Shown: piece by piece, positions 8,263 to 15,830 of the stretch
Layout: each line of letters begins with the position of its first letter
Numbering within the stretch: position 1 is the first letter of the stretch
DNA from: Acidimicrobilacustris europaeus
GTDB taxonomy: Bacteria; Actinomycetota; Acidimicrobiia; Acidimicrobiales; Acidimicrobilacustridaceae
Direction of reading: 5' to 3'
Assembly: GCA_965194515.1 (NCBI GenBank)
Contig: OZ239146.1
Location: forward strand, 1,116,001-1,180,000
DNA: 64,000 nt
The notes under the pieces: generated by a model
Databases searched by the model: none
What the model was told of the DNA's origin: nothing
What the model saw: only the letters and a program-made list of their open reading frames with translations
Translations under genes and position numbers: made by a program

Positions 8263-10167
8263 TCAGTCGATGAAACCGCGTTCGCGCAGGTAATCGATGA
8301 TCGTGTCGGCTGCAGCTTCTGGTGGCAACGAAGTCGTATCGACGGTGAGCTCCGGGGCTTCCGGGGCTTCGTAGGGCGAATCGATTCCAGTGAAGTTTGC
8401 GAGTTCGCCGCGACGGGCTTTGAGGTACAAGCCCTTGGGATCGCGTTCCTCGGCAACTTCAATCGGAGTTTTCACATACACCTCGATGAATTCACCATCA
8501 TCCAAGCGTTCGCGTGCCATCTGTCGTTCGGCAGCAAACGGTGAAATGAACGAAACAAGGACGATCAGGCCGGCATCGACCATGAGTCCCGAGACTTCCG
8601 AGACGCGGCGAATGTTTTCGACACGATCCGCATCGGTGAACCCGAGGTCTTTGTTCAGTCCGTGACGAACATTGTCTCCGTCGAGTAGGTACGTATGGCG
8701 ACCTTGTTCAAGAAGTTTCTGCTCGACAATGTTGGCAATTGTCGACTTACCGGAGCCGGACAGACCCGTGAACCACACGACACAAGGCTTCTGTCCCTTC
8801 TGCAAGGAGTGAGCGTTCTTATCGACCTCTATCGCTTGCCAATGCACATTGTCAGAACGACGCAATGCGAAGTGAAGGAGCCCAGCGGCGACGGTTGCGT
8901 TGGTAAAACGATCGATGAGGATGAACCCACCCATATCGCGGTTCTCGTCGTACGGATCGAATGGAATCGGACGATCCAGATTGATATTGCAAACGCCAAT
9001 CTCATTGAGCTCAAGCGTGCGGGCAGCAACATGTTCAAGCGTGTTGACGTTCACCTTGTACTTGGGCTGAGCCAATGTTGCGCTAACGGTTCGTGCGCCG
9101 ATTTTAAGAAGGTACGGGCGACCGGGAAGCATCTCGTGGTCGTCCATCCAGACAACGTGCGCCTCGAACTGATCGGCGACCGCTGGCGGAGCAAGCGACG
9201 TCGCAATGACATCGCCACGACTTACGTCAACCTCGTCCGTGAGGGTGATCGTCACCGACTGACCGGCGACCGCCTCTTCAAGATCGCCGTCGAACGTAAC
9301 AATTCGGTCGACAGTGCTTGCTCGGCCAGACGGCAGAACGCGAATCGAATCGCCAGGGTGAACGGTGCCGCCAGCGATCTGGCCAGAGAAACCACGGAAA
9401 TCGAGATCGGGGCGGTTCACCCATTGCACCGGCATACGGAACGGAAGTGACTGAAGTTCATTGTCGACCTGAACGTTTTCAAGGTGAGTGACAAGCGATA
9501 GGCCGGAATACCAAGGCAAGTTTTGCCCGACCTCGGTGATGTTGTCGCCTTGAAGGGCGGACATCGGAATGCTGGTGACGTCATTCAAACCTATTTGCGC
9601 TGCGAACTCTCGGTAGTCACGATCAATCTGTTCGAAAACTTCTTGCGAGTAGTCAACGAGATCGATCTTGTTGACAGCCAACACAACGTGACGAATACCG
9701 AGAAGAGAAACCAAGAAACTGTGACGTCGCGTTTGGGTAAGCACGCCTTTACGTGCATCAATCAAAACGACGGCGAGATCGGCAGTAGATGCGCCGGTGA
9801 CCATATTGCGGGTGTACTGCTCGTGACCCGGCGTATCGGCAACGATGAACTTGCGACGTTCAGTAGAAAAGAATCGGTAGGCAACATCAATCGTGATGCC
9901 TTGTTCACGTTCCGCAGCGAGACCGTCGACAAGCAGCGCAAAGTCGAGTTCTCCTCCTTGCGTACCAACCTTTTTCGAGTCGGCCTCAAGGGCTTCAAGA
10001 TGATCTTCGAAGACAAGCTTTGAGTCATAAAGAAGTCGCCCAATGAGTGTGCTTTTACCGTCATCGACGCTTCCGCAGGTAATGAAGCGGAGCATGGACT
10101 TGTGTTCATGACGATCGAGATACGCATCGATGTCTGTTTCAAGGAGATCGTCTGATGCGTGCGCCAT
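8263..10167 (-). CDS. cysNC: Bifunctional sulfate adenylyltransferase subunit 1 / adenylylsulfate kinase
   Basis: A 634-residue fusion that drives sulfate activation. Residues 1-450 are the CysN GTPase: P-loop G-S-V-D-D-G-K-S-T at 32-40, D-T-P-G-H-E-Q, N-K-I-D and the EF-Tu-like beta-barrel domains. Residues 458-634 are APS kinase (CysC) with P-loop G-L-S-G-S-G-K-S-T at 468-476, D-G-D-N-V-R-H-G-L and the P-K-G-L-Y motif. With CysD it makes APS from sulfate and ATP, then phosphorylates it to PAPS. The ATG overlaps the cysD stop by one base (TAATG), so the subunits are translationally coupled. No PAPS or APS reductase gene is in the window. Confidence 0.97.
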   Translation of the reverse strand: MAHASDDLLETDIDAYLDRHEHKSMLRFITCGSVDDGKSTLIGRLLYDSKLVFEDHLEALEADSKKVGTQGGELDFALLVDGLAAEREQGITIDVAYRFFSTERRKFIVADTPGHEQYTRNMVTGASTADLAVVLIDARKGVLTQTRRHSFLVSLLGIRHVVLAVNKIDLVDYSQEVFEQIDRDYREFAAQIGLNDVTSIPMSALQGDNITEVGQNLPWYSGLSLVTHLENVQVDNELQSLPFRMPVQWVNRPDLDFRGFSGQIAGGTVHPGDSIRVLPSGRASTVDRIVTFDGDLEEAVAGQSVTITLTDEVDVSRGDVIATSLAPPAVADQFEAHVVWMDDHEMLPGRPYLLKIGARTVSATLAQPKYKVNVNTLEHVAARTLELNEIGVCNINLDRPIPFDPYDENRDMGGFILIDRFTNATVAAGLLHFALRRSDNVHWQAIEVDKNAHSLQKGQKPCVVWFTGLSGSGKSTIANIVEQKLLEQGRHTYLLDGDNVRHGLNKDLGFTDADRVENIRRVSEVSGLMVDAGLIVLVSFISPFAAERQMARERLDDGEFIEVYVKTPIEVAEERDPKGLYLKARRGELANFTGIDSPYEAPEAPELTVDTTSLPPEAAADTIIDYLRERGFID

Positions 10168-11069
10168 TAGAAGTACCCCTCTTGCTTCTTCTTTTCCATC
10201 GAACCGCTGGAGTCGTGATCGATCACGCGACCCTGACGCTCGGAACTCGTGGTGAGCAACATTTCTTGAATGATGCCGGTAAGCGTGTCGGCTTCACTTT
10301 CGACAGCGCCGGTGAGCGGATAGCAACCCAAGGTGCGGAATCGGACGCTGCGCATCGTTGGTTCCTCGCCGGGATTCAGAGGCATGCGATCGTCATCAAC
10401 CATGATGAGTGCACCATCGCGCTCGACTACGGGCCGCTTGGCCGCGTAATACAGCGGAACAATCGGAATCTGTTCGCGATGGATGTACTGCCAAATGTCG
10501 AGTTCGGTCCAGTTCGAAATCGGAAACACCCGGACACTCTCGCCTGGAGCCTTGCGGGCGTTGTAGAGATTCCAAAGTTCGGGTCGTTGCTGCTTTGGGT
10601 CCCACCGGTGCTGCGCAGACCGAATCGAGAAGATCCGCTCTTTTGCCCGCGACTTCTCTTCGTCGCGGCGAGCACCACCAAAGGCGAGATCGAAACCGTA
10701 AAGATCAAGAGCTTGTTTCAAACCTTCGGTTTTCCACATGTCGGTATGTGTTGCCGACCCATGGTCGAAGGGATTGATGCCGCGTTCCACACACTCGGGG
10801 TTGCGATGGACCAATAGATCGAGGCCCCGATCTTTCACGAGCTGATCACGAAATGCGTACATCTCCTGGAACTTCCACGTGGTGTCCACATGCAGGAGTT
10901 GGAACGGAGGCGGCGAAGGCGCAAATGCTTTCAGGGCGAGGTGCAACATCACCGAACTGTCTTTGCCAACCGAATAGAGCATGACCGGCCGCTCGCTTTC
11001 GGAAACGGCTTCCCGAAAGATCTGGATGCTCTCGGCCTCGAGGCGCTGTAAGTGGGTGAGCGTCTTCAC
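10167..11069 (-). CDS. cysD: Sulfate adenylyltransferase subunit 2
   Basis: Catalytic PP-loop subunit of ATP sulfurylase, 300 residues, normal length. The N-type PP-loop S-V-G-K-D-S-S-V-M is near residue 33. F-Q-L-L-H-V-D-T-T-W-K-F, the G-G-A-R-R-D-E-E-K-S-R-A-K-E-R block and N-W-T-E-L-D-I-W are all family hallmarks. It begins the cysD-cysNC operon. A sigma70-type promoter and a perfect inverted repeat lie in the 109 bp between murI and this gene, so the operon is probably transcribed and regulated separately from the mec-cysM-murI genes upstream. Confidence 0.97.
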   Translation of the reverse strand: MKTLTHLQRLEAESIQIFREAVSESERPVMLYSVGKDSSVMLHLALKAFAPSPPPFQLLHVDTTWKFQEMYAFRDQLVKDRGLDLLVHRNPECVERGINPFDHGSATHTDMWKTEGLKQALDLYGFDLAFGGARRDEEKSRAKERIFSIRSAQHRWDPKQQRPELWNLYNARKAPGESVRVFPISNWTELDIWQYIHREQIPIVPLYYAAKRPVVERDGALIMVDDDRMPLNPGEEPTMRSVRFRTLGCYPLTGAVESEADTLTGIIQEMLLTTSSERQGRVIDHDSSGSMEKKKQEGYF

Positions 11070-11096
11070 TCGATGACCTTTTCAGTGGTTATTGGC

Positions 11097-11113
11097 CGTG
11101 AACATCATTCACG
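11097..11113. promoter_or_regulatory. Inverted repeat CGTGAA-N5-TTCACG, candidate operator of cysD-cysNC
   Basis: Perfect 6-bp arms separated by CATCA, 28 bp upstream of the cysD ATG and about 16 bp downstream of the predicted transcription start. The position suits repression by roadblock. The nearby Rrf2-type regulator is the obvious candidate protein, but this pairing is inference and the motif was not compared with known operators. Confidence 0.4.
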
Positions 11114-11135
11114 ACCATTTCGACAGGATTGGTAG

Positions 11136-11163
11136 ACAATAGCATCCGGAGCACCACCGTCAA
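11136..11163 (-). promoter_or_regulatory. Sigma70-type promoter for cysD-cysNC
   Basis: On the minus strand TTGACG (-35, 11158-11163) is followed after 16 bp by TATTGT (-10, 11136-11141). The expected start is near 11129, giving a leader of about 60 nt before the cysD ATG. It begins just before the end of murI is cleared and is the best consensus match in this interval. Confidence 0.55.
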
Positions 11164-11178
11164 AGCAGCGCACTGCGC

Positions 11179-11997
11179 CTAGTTGCTTGATTCAGGCCAG
11201 GTAATCGCAGCGACTTCATCGAGTTCGGGGCCCAGAAGTTGACGGCCTAGGGCCCGGAACGCCTCGACATCGCCAGATGATTCGAAGCGGTGGACTCCCC
11301 CACGATCGGTGTCGCCGCGAAGCGCATTGGCCTCTCTGAGCATGTCGCTCACGCAGAACGCAGTCGCATCTGCCGAATCGACAAGGACCACCTCGCGACC
11401 CATCACGTCGGAAATCGTTCGGGCAAGAAATGGGTAGTGCGTGCAACCAAGCAACAGCGAATCGACATCGGCATCTACGAGTGGCGCCAAAAGTCGCTCA
11501 GCAAGAACGTGAACCTGCTCTGAATCGGTTTCACCGCGTTCAACAAACTCGACAAATCCTGGGCATGCCGCGCACGACAATTCGACGGCAGAACTCTGCT
11601 GCGCAACTGCTCGCTGATAAGCGCCCGAACCAATCGTTCCGACTGTTCCGATGACTCCGACGCGCCCATTTCGTGTTGCATCGAGAAGTGCAGCTGCACC
11701 CGGTTCGATGACACCAATAACCGGCACCGGAGTGATCTTCTGCAATTCATCGAGCGCTGCTGCTGACGCGGTATTGCAGGCAACAACCACCATCTTGACG
11801 TCGTGATTTCTCAGTAAGTGCTCGGTGATTTCAAGTGCGAACTCCCGTACTTCATCGAGATCTCGGGGACCATAGGGATAGCGGCCGGTATCGCCGACGT
11901 AGACCAGATCCTCGTTGGGCATGAGATCGATAAGTGCACGGGCCACAGTGAGGCCGCCGAAACCACTGTCGAACATGCCGATCGGCCGTGAATCCAC
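11179..11997 (-). CDS. murI: Glutamate racemase
   Basis: Provides D-glutamate for peptidoglycan. The 272-residue protein starts M-D-S-R-P-I-G-M-F-D-S-G-F-G-G-L-T, the classic N-terminus with the first substrate loop. The two catalytic cysteines are C74 in V-V-A-C-N-T-A-S and the Cys near 186 in L-L-G-C-T-H-Y-P. Y-P-Y-G is the conserved tetrapeptide near 40-43. It lies 41 bp after cysM on the same strand, as in the mycobacterial mec-cysO-cysM-(rhomboid)-murI order, although the rhomboid gene is not present here. Confidence 0.97.
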   Translation of the reverse strand: MDSRPIGMFDSGFGGLTVARALIDLMPNEDLVYVGDTGRYPYGPRDLDEVREFALEITEHLLRNHDVKMVVVACNTASAAALDELQKITPVPVIGVIEPGAAALLDATRNGRVGVIGTVGTIGSGAYQRAVAQQSSAVELSCAACPGFVEFVERGETDSEQVHVLAERLLAPLVDADVDSLLLGCTHYPFLARTISDVMGREVVLVDSADATAFCVSDMLREANALRGDTDRGGVHRFESSGDVEAFRALGRQLLGPELDEVAAITWPESSN

Positions 11998-12038
11998 AGT
12001 CTGAGGGTACTCCCCGACTCCACCTCGATAGGGCGGGT

Positions 12039-12989
12039 CTAGAAGTAGATGATCTTTGAAGCGCGGTCGACGACGTCGTCGATGTCGTCAGTCCATGCGC
12101 CAGTAGAGAGGTACTTCCAGCCACCATCGCAAACGATGAACACGATTGTGCCCGACTCGATCTGCGACGCCACACGAACAGCACCGGCAAGAGCAGCACC
12201 CGCCGAAATGCCACAGAAGATGCCGCATTTTTCAGCAAGAAGTCGCGTGTACTCGATTGATTCACGAGGGCGAACGATGCGCTTGCCATCGAGAAGATCT
12301 GGACCGCCCCACTTTTCATAGACGGGCGGAATGTATCCCTCGTCGAGGTTGCGCAGTCCTTCAACGCTTTCGCCAAGCGGAGGTTCCACCGCAAGGATCT
12401 TGATGCTTGGGTTCTTTTCTTTCAGGAACGTACCGACACCCATGAGGGTTCCTGAAGTTCCAAGCCCAGCAACGAAGTGTGTGATCTCCGGAACATCGGC
12501 CCAAATCTCAGGGCCAGTTGTGTCGTAATGCGCCTGCGGGTTCGCTTCATTCGAATACTGATAGAGGAACGCCCATTCCGGATGCTGCTCGGCCAATTCG
12601 ATCGCGCGCTTCACGGCTCCGTTGGACCCCTCGGAGCCAGGCGACAGGATGACTTCAGCGCCAAAAATCTCGAGCAGCTGGCGACGTTCTATCGACACAT
12701 TCTCGGGTAGCACGATCTTGATCGGGTAGCCCTTGATGCGGGCGATCATCGCCAACGCAATGCCGGTGTTTCCCGACGAAGGTTCGATGATGGTCTTGCC
12801 GGGCGTAAGGGTTCCGTCGGCTTCGGCGTCTTCAACCATCGCCAACGCAATACGGTCCTTGACCGAACCCGCCGGATTCTGACTTTCCATCTTCCCGAGA
12901 ATGCGCACATTCGGGTTCGGGCTGAGCACGGAGACGTCGACCATCGGCGTGTTGCCGATTATGTCGAGTACCGAAGAGTAAACAGCCAT
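12039..12989 (-). CDS. cysM: Cysteine synthase, CysM type (PLP-dependent)
   Basis: A 316-residue fold-type II PLP enzyme making cysteine. The PLP lysine is K44 in N-P-A-G-S-V-K-D-R, the substrate loop is E-P-S-S-G-N-T-G-I, and the phosphate loop is G-x-G-T-S-G-T-L-M-G. Start ATG 12989 gives the family N-terminus (Y-S-S-V-L-D-I-I-G-N-T-P-M); the frame stays open upstream, but that part overlaps mec and is shadow. In mycobacteria the CysM in this position uses O-phosphoserine and a thiocarboxylated CysO protein released by Mec. Position after a mec homologue suggests the same chemistry, but no cysO gene lies between them. O-acetylserine use remains possible. Confidence 0.93.
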   Translation of the reverse strand: MAVYSSVLDIIGNTPMVDVSVLSPNPNVRILGKMESQNPAGSVKDRIALAMVEDAEADGTLTPGKTIIEPSSGNTGIALAMIARIKGYPIKIVLPENVSIERRQLLEIFGAEVILSPGSEGSNGAVKRAIELAEQHPEWAFLYQYSNEANPQAHYDTTGPEIWADVPEITHFVAGLGTSGTLMGVGTFLKEKNPSIKILAVEPPLGESVEGLRNLDEGYIPPVYEKWGGPDLLDGKRIVRPRESIEYTRLLAEKCGIFCGISAGAALAGAVRVASQIESGTIVFIVCDGGWKYLSTGAWTDDIDDVVDRASKIIYF

Positions 12990-13086
12990 CGAGGACCTCT
13001 GAAGACGCGGTGTAAAGGGGGGATTCAAACCGGGACACCATTGTGGACGACCCGAGGGGCAAATGTCGACCCAAGAGGTCTGGATT

Positions 13087-13506
13087 CTACTGCTCCAGCA
13101 CCAGAACGGGTTCTTCGATGATCTCGCCCTCGAGAATCCGGTACGACCGAAGCATCGGTTGGCCCAGCCGGAACGAGACAATGACGTAGTGCCAGGCCGG
13201 ATCAGGCGCCTGGGCGACATCGGTCGGCGACGGATACGGCTCGGAATGAGTATGAGAGTGGACGACTCCGACGAGTTCAGCGCCGCGATCCTCGGCGTCG
13301 CGGTCGGCCTGCAGGTGCACTTTCGGGTCGATTGTGTAGACCCGACTCGAAGACGCCCGGTTGGGACTTGGATACCAAGCATCGACGACGCACGGCTCTC
13401 CATCGGCACCCGGCGAACCGCCGATCAATCCGCAGGCCTCGTCAGGAAGACCGTCGGAGAGATGTGCAAGAAGGTCGCTGAGGAGCGCAGACGATAGTTG
13501 AAGCAC
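13087..13506 (-). CDS. mec: JAMM/Mov34 metallopeptidase, Mec-like
   Basis: A 139-residue zinc peptidase. The JAMM signature is complete: Glu in D-E-A-C-G near residue 23, and H-S-H-T-H-S-E-P-Y-P-S-P-T-D, which fits H-x-H-x7-S-x2-D. The mycobacterial homologue (Mec, Rv1334) removes the newly formed cysteine from the C-terminus of the sulfur carrier CysO. Here it lies 97 bp upstream of cysM on the same strand, but the gap is too short for cysO. The carrier must be encoded elsewhere, or the peptidase acts on another ubiquitin-like protein. Start ATG 13506. Confidence 0.85.
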   Translation of the reverse strand: MLQLSSALLSDLLAHLSDGLPDEACGLIGGSPGADGEPCVVDAWYPSPNRASSSRVYTIDPKVHLQADRDAEDRGAELVGVVHSHTHSEPYPSPTDVAQAPDPAWHYVIVSFRLGQPMLRSYRILEGEIIEEPVLVLEQ

Positions 13507-13571
13507 GAGTAGAGGCTACCGCTCTGCCCATTCGGCACGCGTGATCGGCCCTCGCGTCATAGCGTGTCGCC

Positions 13572-14093
13572 ATGCCTCGTATCTCTGTCCCTGAAGGATC
13601 AGACCCACTCATGCACGTATGGACAGCCGCAGCCCCGGGCCTGTCCATTCCCGCAGCGCAGTTTTCTGCAGCTGTCTACGAAAATTCGGTGCTTCCATTG
13701 CGCGAATTTGAAGCGGCACGGATTCGTATCGCTCAAATCAATGAGTGTCAGTTGTGTCTCGGCTGGCGCTCCGGTCGCGATGCGCCTGCACGCGTTGCCG
13801 AAGCCGACCTGATCGACGAAGAGTTCTACAGCCACATAGGTGATGCCTCCTGGGATGGCTTTAGCGAGCGTGAACTTCTGGCTGCGGACTTCGCAGAGCG
13901 ATTCGCACGTGATCACCTTTCTATGGACGATCCGTTCTGGAATCGCATGCGCGCGTCATTCACCGATACAGAAATTGTTGATCTGGGTCTTTGCGTCGGC
14001 ATGTGGGTTTCGCAAGGACGACTCAACCAGGTGCTCGATGTCGACGGCGGCTGCCGTGTGCCCATCCCTGGTGCGCCATTAACCGGCGGCTGA
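13572..14093 (+). CDS. Carboxymuconolactone decarboxylase / AhpD-like protein
   Basis: A 173-residue all-helical protein of the CMD/AhpD superfamily. The redox motif E-C-Q-L-C-L-G-W-R sits near residues 58-66: C-x-x-C in the AhpD position, though the usual downstream H is replaced. Members with this pair act as alkylhydroperoxidase-type thiol reductases; decarboxylase members lack it. The function is therefore more likely peroxide or thiol redox than ring-cleavage catabolism. It starts with ATG 13572, divergent from mec with 65 bp between, and smpB begins 37 bp downstream. Confidence 0.8.
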   Translation: MPRISVPEGSDPLMHVWTAAAPGLSIPAAQFSAAVYENSVLPLREFEAARIRIAQINECQLCLGWRSGRDAPARVAEADLIDEEFYSHIGDASWDGFSERELLAADFAERFARDHLSMDDPFWNRMRASFTDTEIVDLGLCVGMWVSQGRLNQVLDVDGGCRVPIPGAPLTGG

Positions 14094-14130
14094 CGGTCAA
14101 CTCACGTCACCGGTAGCCTGACGAGTTCCC

Positions 14131-14622
14131 ATGGCGACCACCGATGATCCGAACGCGAAGCGAATTGTGGCGACCAATCGGTCGGCTCGCCACGACTACG
14201 AGGTTCTCGACACAGTCGAGGCCGGTCTCGTACTGCGCGGATCAGAAGTGAAGTCATTACGCGAAGCACAGGTACAGATAAAGGAAGCGTTTGCTCGCTT
14301 CGACCAAGGCGAGGCGTGGCTTATCGGCATGCATGTTTCCCCATGGGGAACCAGCGCCACCCACGATCTCGCCGAACCCGACCGGAAACGAAAACTGCTG
14401 CTGCATCGCGAACAGATCGATCGCTGGCGAATGCGAGTCGATCTTGAACGACTTTCGATTGTGCCGCTGTCGCTCTATTTCACTGGCGGTCGAGCGAAGG
14501 TTGAACTTGGTCTCGCCCGCGGTCGCACAAAGGGTGACCGTCGTCAGGCGATTGCCGAACGCGAAGCAAAGCGTGAAGCCGACCAGGCGCTTGGCAGGTC
14601 TCGCAAACGCGGCGAGGATTGA
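14131..14622 (+). CDS. smpB: SsrA-binding protein SmpB
   Basis: Partner of tmRNA in trans-translation; it binds the tRNA-like domain and fits into the ribosomal A site. At 163 residues it has the usual OB-fold body: N-R-x-A-R-H-D-Y-E-V-L-D-T-x-E-A-G, L-x-G-S-E-V-K-S-L-R near residues 38-47, and Y-F-T-G-G-R-A-K-V-E-L-G-L-A-R-G. The basic C-terminal tail (E-A-K-R-E-A-D-Q-A-L-G-R-S) becomes helical on the ribosome. The tmRNA gene is on the same strand only 2.5 kb downstream. Confidence 0.97.
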   Translation: MATTDDPNAKRIVATNRSARHDYEVLDTVEAGLVLRGSEVKSLREAQVQIKEAFARFDQGEAWLIGMHVSPWGTSATHDLAEPDRKRKLLLHREQIDRWRMRVDLERLSIVPLSLYFTGGRAKVELGLARGRTKGDRRQAIAEREAKREADQALGRSRKRGED

Positions 14623-14623
14623 A

Positions 14624-15313
14624 ATGCGAAAATACGTCCTCGCTTCGACACTTTCACTCGTGTGCATATTCCTTCTCAGCTCCTGCAGTTCCGAAACTCG
14701 TTCAACACCGTCGACTGAAACTTCAGTCACTACAGAACTCGAGCCTCCCGTGACGTCCACGCCCGTACCTCCACCGGAGCCAGCGACCAGTGTGTTGTTC
14801 GAGTTCGCTAGCCCTCGGTCGGTCACCGGATGGGCGAGCGTCGATGACTCCGTCATGGGCGGCATCTCTGCGAGCACAACAACGTGGGTAGAAACCAACG
14901 GATCCGGTGCACTGTTGTTTTCCGGAATGATGACAACAGAACAAAACGGAGGCTTCACATCCACCTTCGGCCCCGCCGACCAACGGCTTGGTCAAGCCGC
15001 GGCAGGATCCACCGCGTTGGGGGTCAACGCGATCGGCGATGGACGCACCTATGTGATGCAACTTCGGACAAGCCAATCCGGACAGGACCGATGGATTGCC
15101 CGATTCACACCGACAAGCACTTCCGCAGAGAGCAGCGGAGCTCTCGTCGCGCTTCCCATCAGCTCGTTTGCACCGGTGAACCGCTTCCTCAGCCCTGTGA
15201 CTCCGAGCGCCCCACTCGATCCAGCGACCATCGTTCAGATCGCCTTTTATCTCATCGATGAACAAGTCGGATATTTCCGTCTCGCTGTCGAACGGATCAC
15301 AGCGATCCGTTAA
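14624..15313 (+). CDS. Lipoprotein with CIA30-like (complex I intermediate-associated protein 30) domain
   Basis: A 229-residue exported lipoprotein. The signal peptide ends in a lipobox L-S-S-C near residue 20, followed by a Ser/Thr/Pro-rich linker to about residue 50. The rest is a galactose-binding-like beta sandwich of the CIA30 type, recognised by W-x-x-V-D-D-S-V-M-G-G-I-S near 70 and the conserved closing strand F-Y-L-I-D-E-Q-V-G-Y-F-R-L-x-V. Mitochondrial CIA30 assists complex I assembly; bacterial surface homologues have no settled role. Start ATG 14624 overlaps the smpB stop region, so the two are probably co-transcribed. It is convergent with the SRPBCC gene, with overlapping 3' ends. 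Confidence 0.75.
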   Translation: MRKYVLASTLSLVCIFLLSSCSSETRSTPSTETSVTTELEPPVTSTPVPPPEPATSVLFEFASPRSVTGWASVDDSVMGGISASTTTWVETNGSGALLFSGMMTTEQNGGFTSTFGPADQRLGQAAAGSTALGVNAIGDGRTYVMQLRTSQSGQDRWIARFTPTSTSAESSGALVALPISSFAPVNRFLSPVTPSAPLDPATIVQIAFYLIDEQVGYFRLAVERITAIR

Positions 15314-15759
15314 TTCGACTTCTGCTGGATCCGCTCAGCTTCACGCGCTGCGCCAGTTGCGAAGCCACGCACCATTTTGGTGAGGAAACCCGAGACGCCA
15401 GGTACCCGTGTTGTCCACGAACCTTTCCACGAGATGTGGGTTCCGCCTTCGGGTGTTGATGTGAGGCGCACATCGGCCCGATAGCCCTTCACCGGCATCG
15501 GACCGGACACGATTACGTATGCCTGATGAGTGGGAGCGTTGAATTCGACGATGCGCTCCTTTGAAAGCGGGCCGCTCTTCGCACCAAGTACACGCACAGC
15601 GCCGATTCCCCACGGGGCAGGTTCACCTTCAACCTCCCACGATGCGCGGCCAATTGACTTGTTCCATCGCGACCAACCCGGAGCATCGGCAATCACTTCG
15701 AAGACGAGTTCGATCGGCGCAGTCGAAACTGCCTCGATGTCGTAGGAATGATTGCCCAT
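15310..15759 (-). CDS. SRPBCC-fold polyketide-cyclase/START-like protein
   Basis: A 149-residue small-ligand-binding protein of the SRPBCC superfamily. It shows the helix-grip pattern: an N-terminal strand, then A-P-I-E-L-V-F-E-V-I-A-D-A-P-G-W-S-R-W-N, central strands, and a long C-terminal helix ending A-R-E-A-E-R-I-Q. Such proteins bind lipids, polyketides or other hydrophobic molecules, and the exact ligand cannot be inferred. No signal peptide is seen. The 3' end overlaps the CIA30-like gene by 4 bp on the opposite strand. Confidence 0.8.
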   Translation of the reverse strand: MGNHSYDIEAVSTAPIELVFEVIADAPGWSRWNKSIGRASWEVEGEPAPWGIGAVRVLGAKSGPLSKERIVEFNAPTHQAYVIVSGPMPVKGYRADVRLTSTPEGGTHISWKGSWTTRVPGVSGFLTKMVRGFATGAAREAERIQQKSN

Positions 15760-15830
15760 GTGATGTCCCTTTACCCCCGGAGCGGAGTGATGACTATTAG
15801 CCTCGCATCAAATCAACGGTGAGGCTGACC

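Noticed and set aside
8695..9450. A 251-residue plus-strand frame opposite cysNC, and a similar one at 32765-33685 opposite the sulfatase
   Set aside because: Both are mirror frames of highly conserved enzymes and have no ribosome-binding sites.
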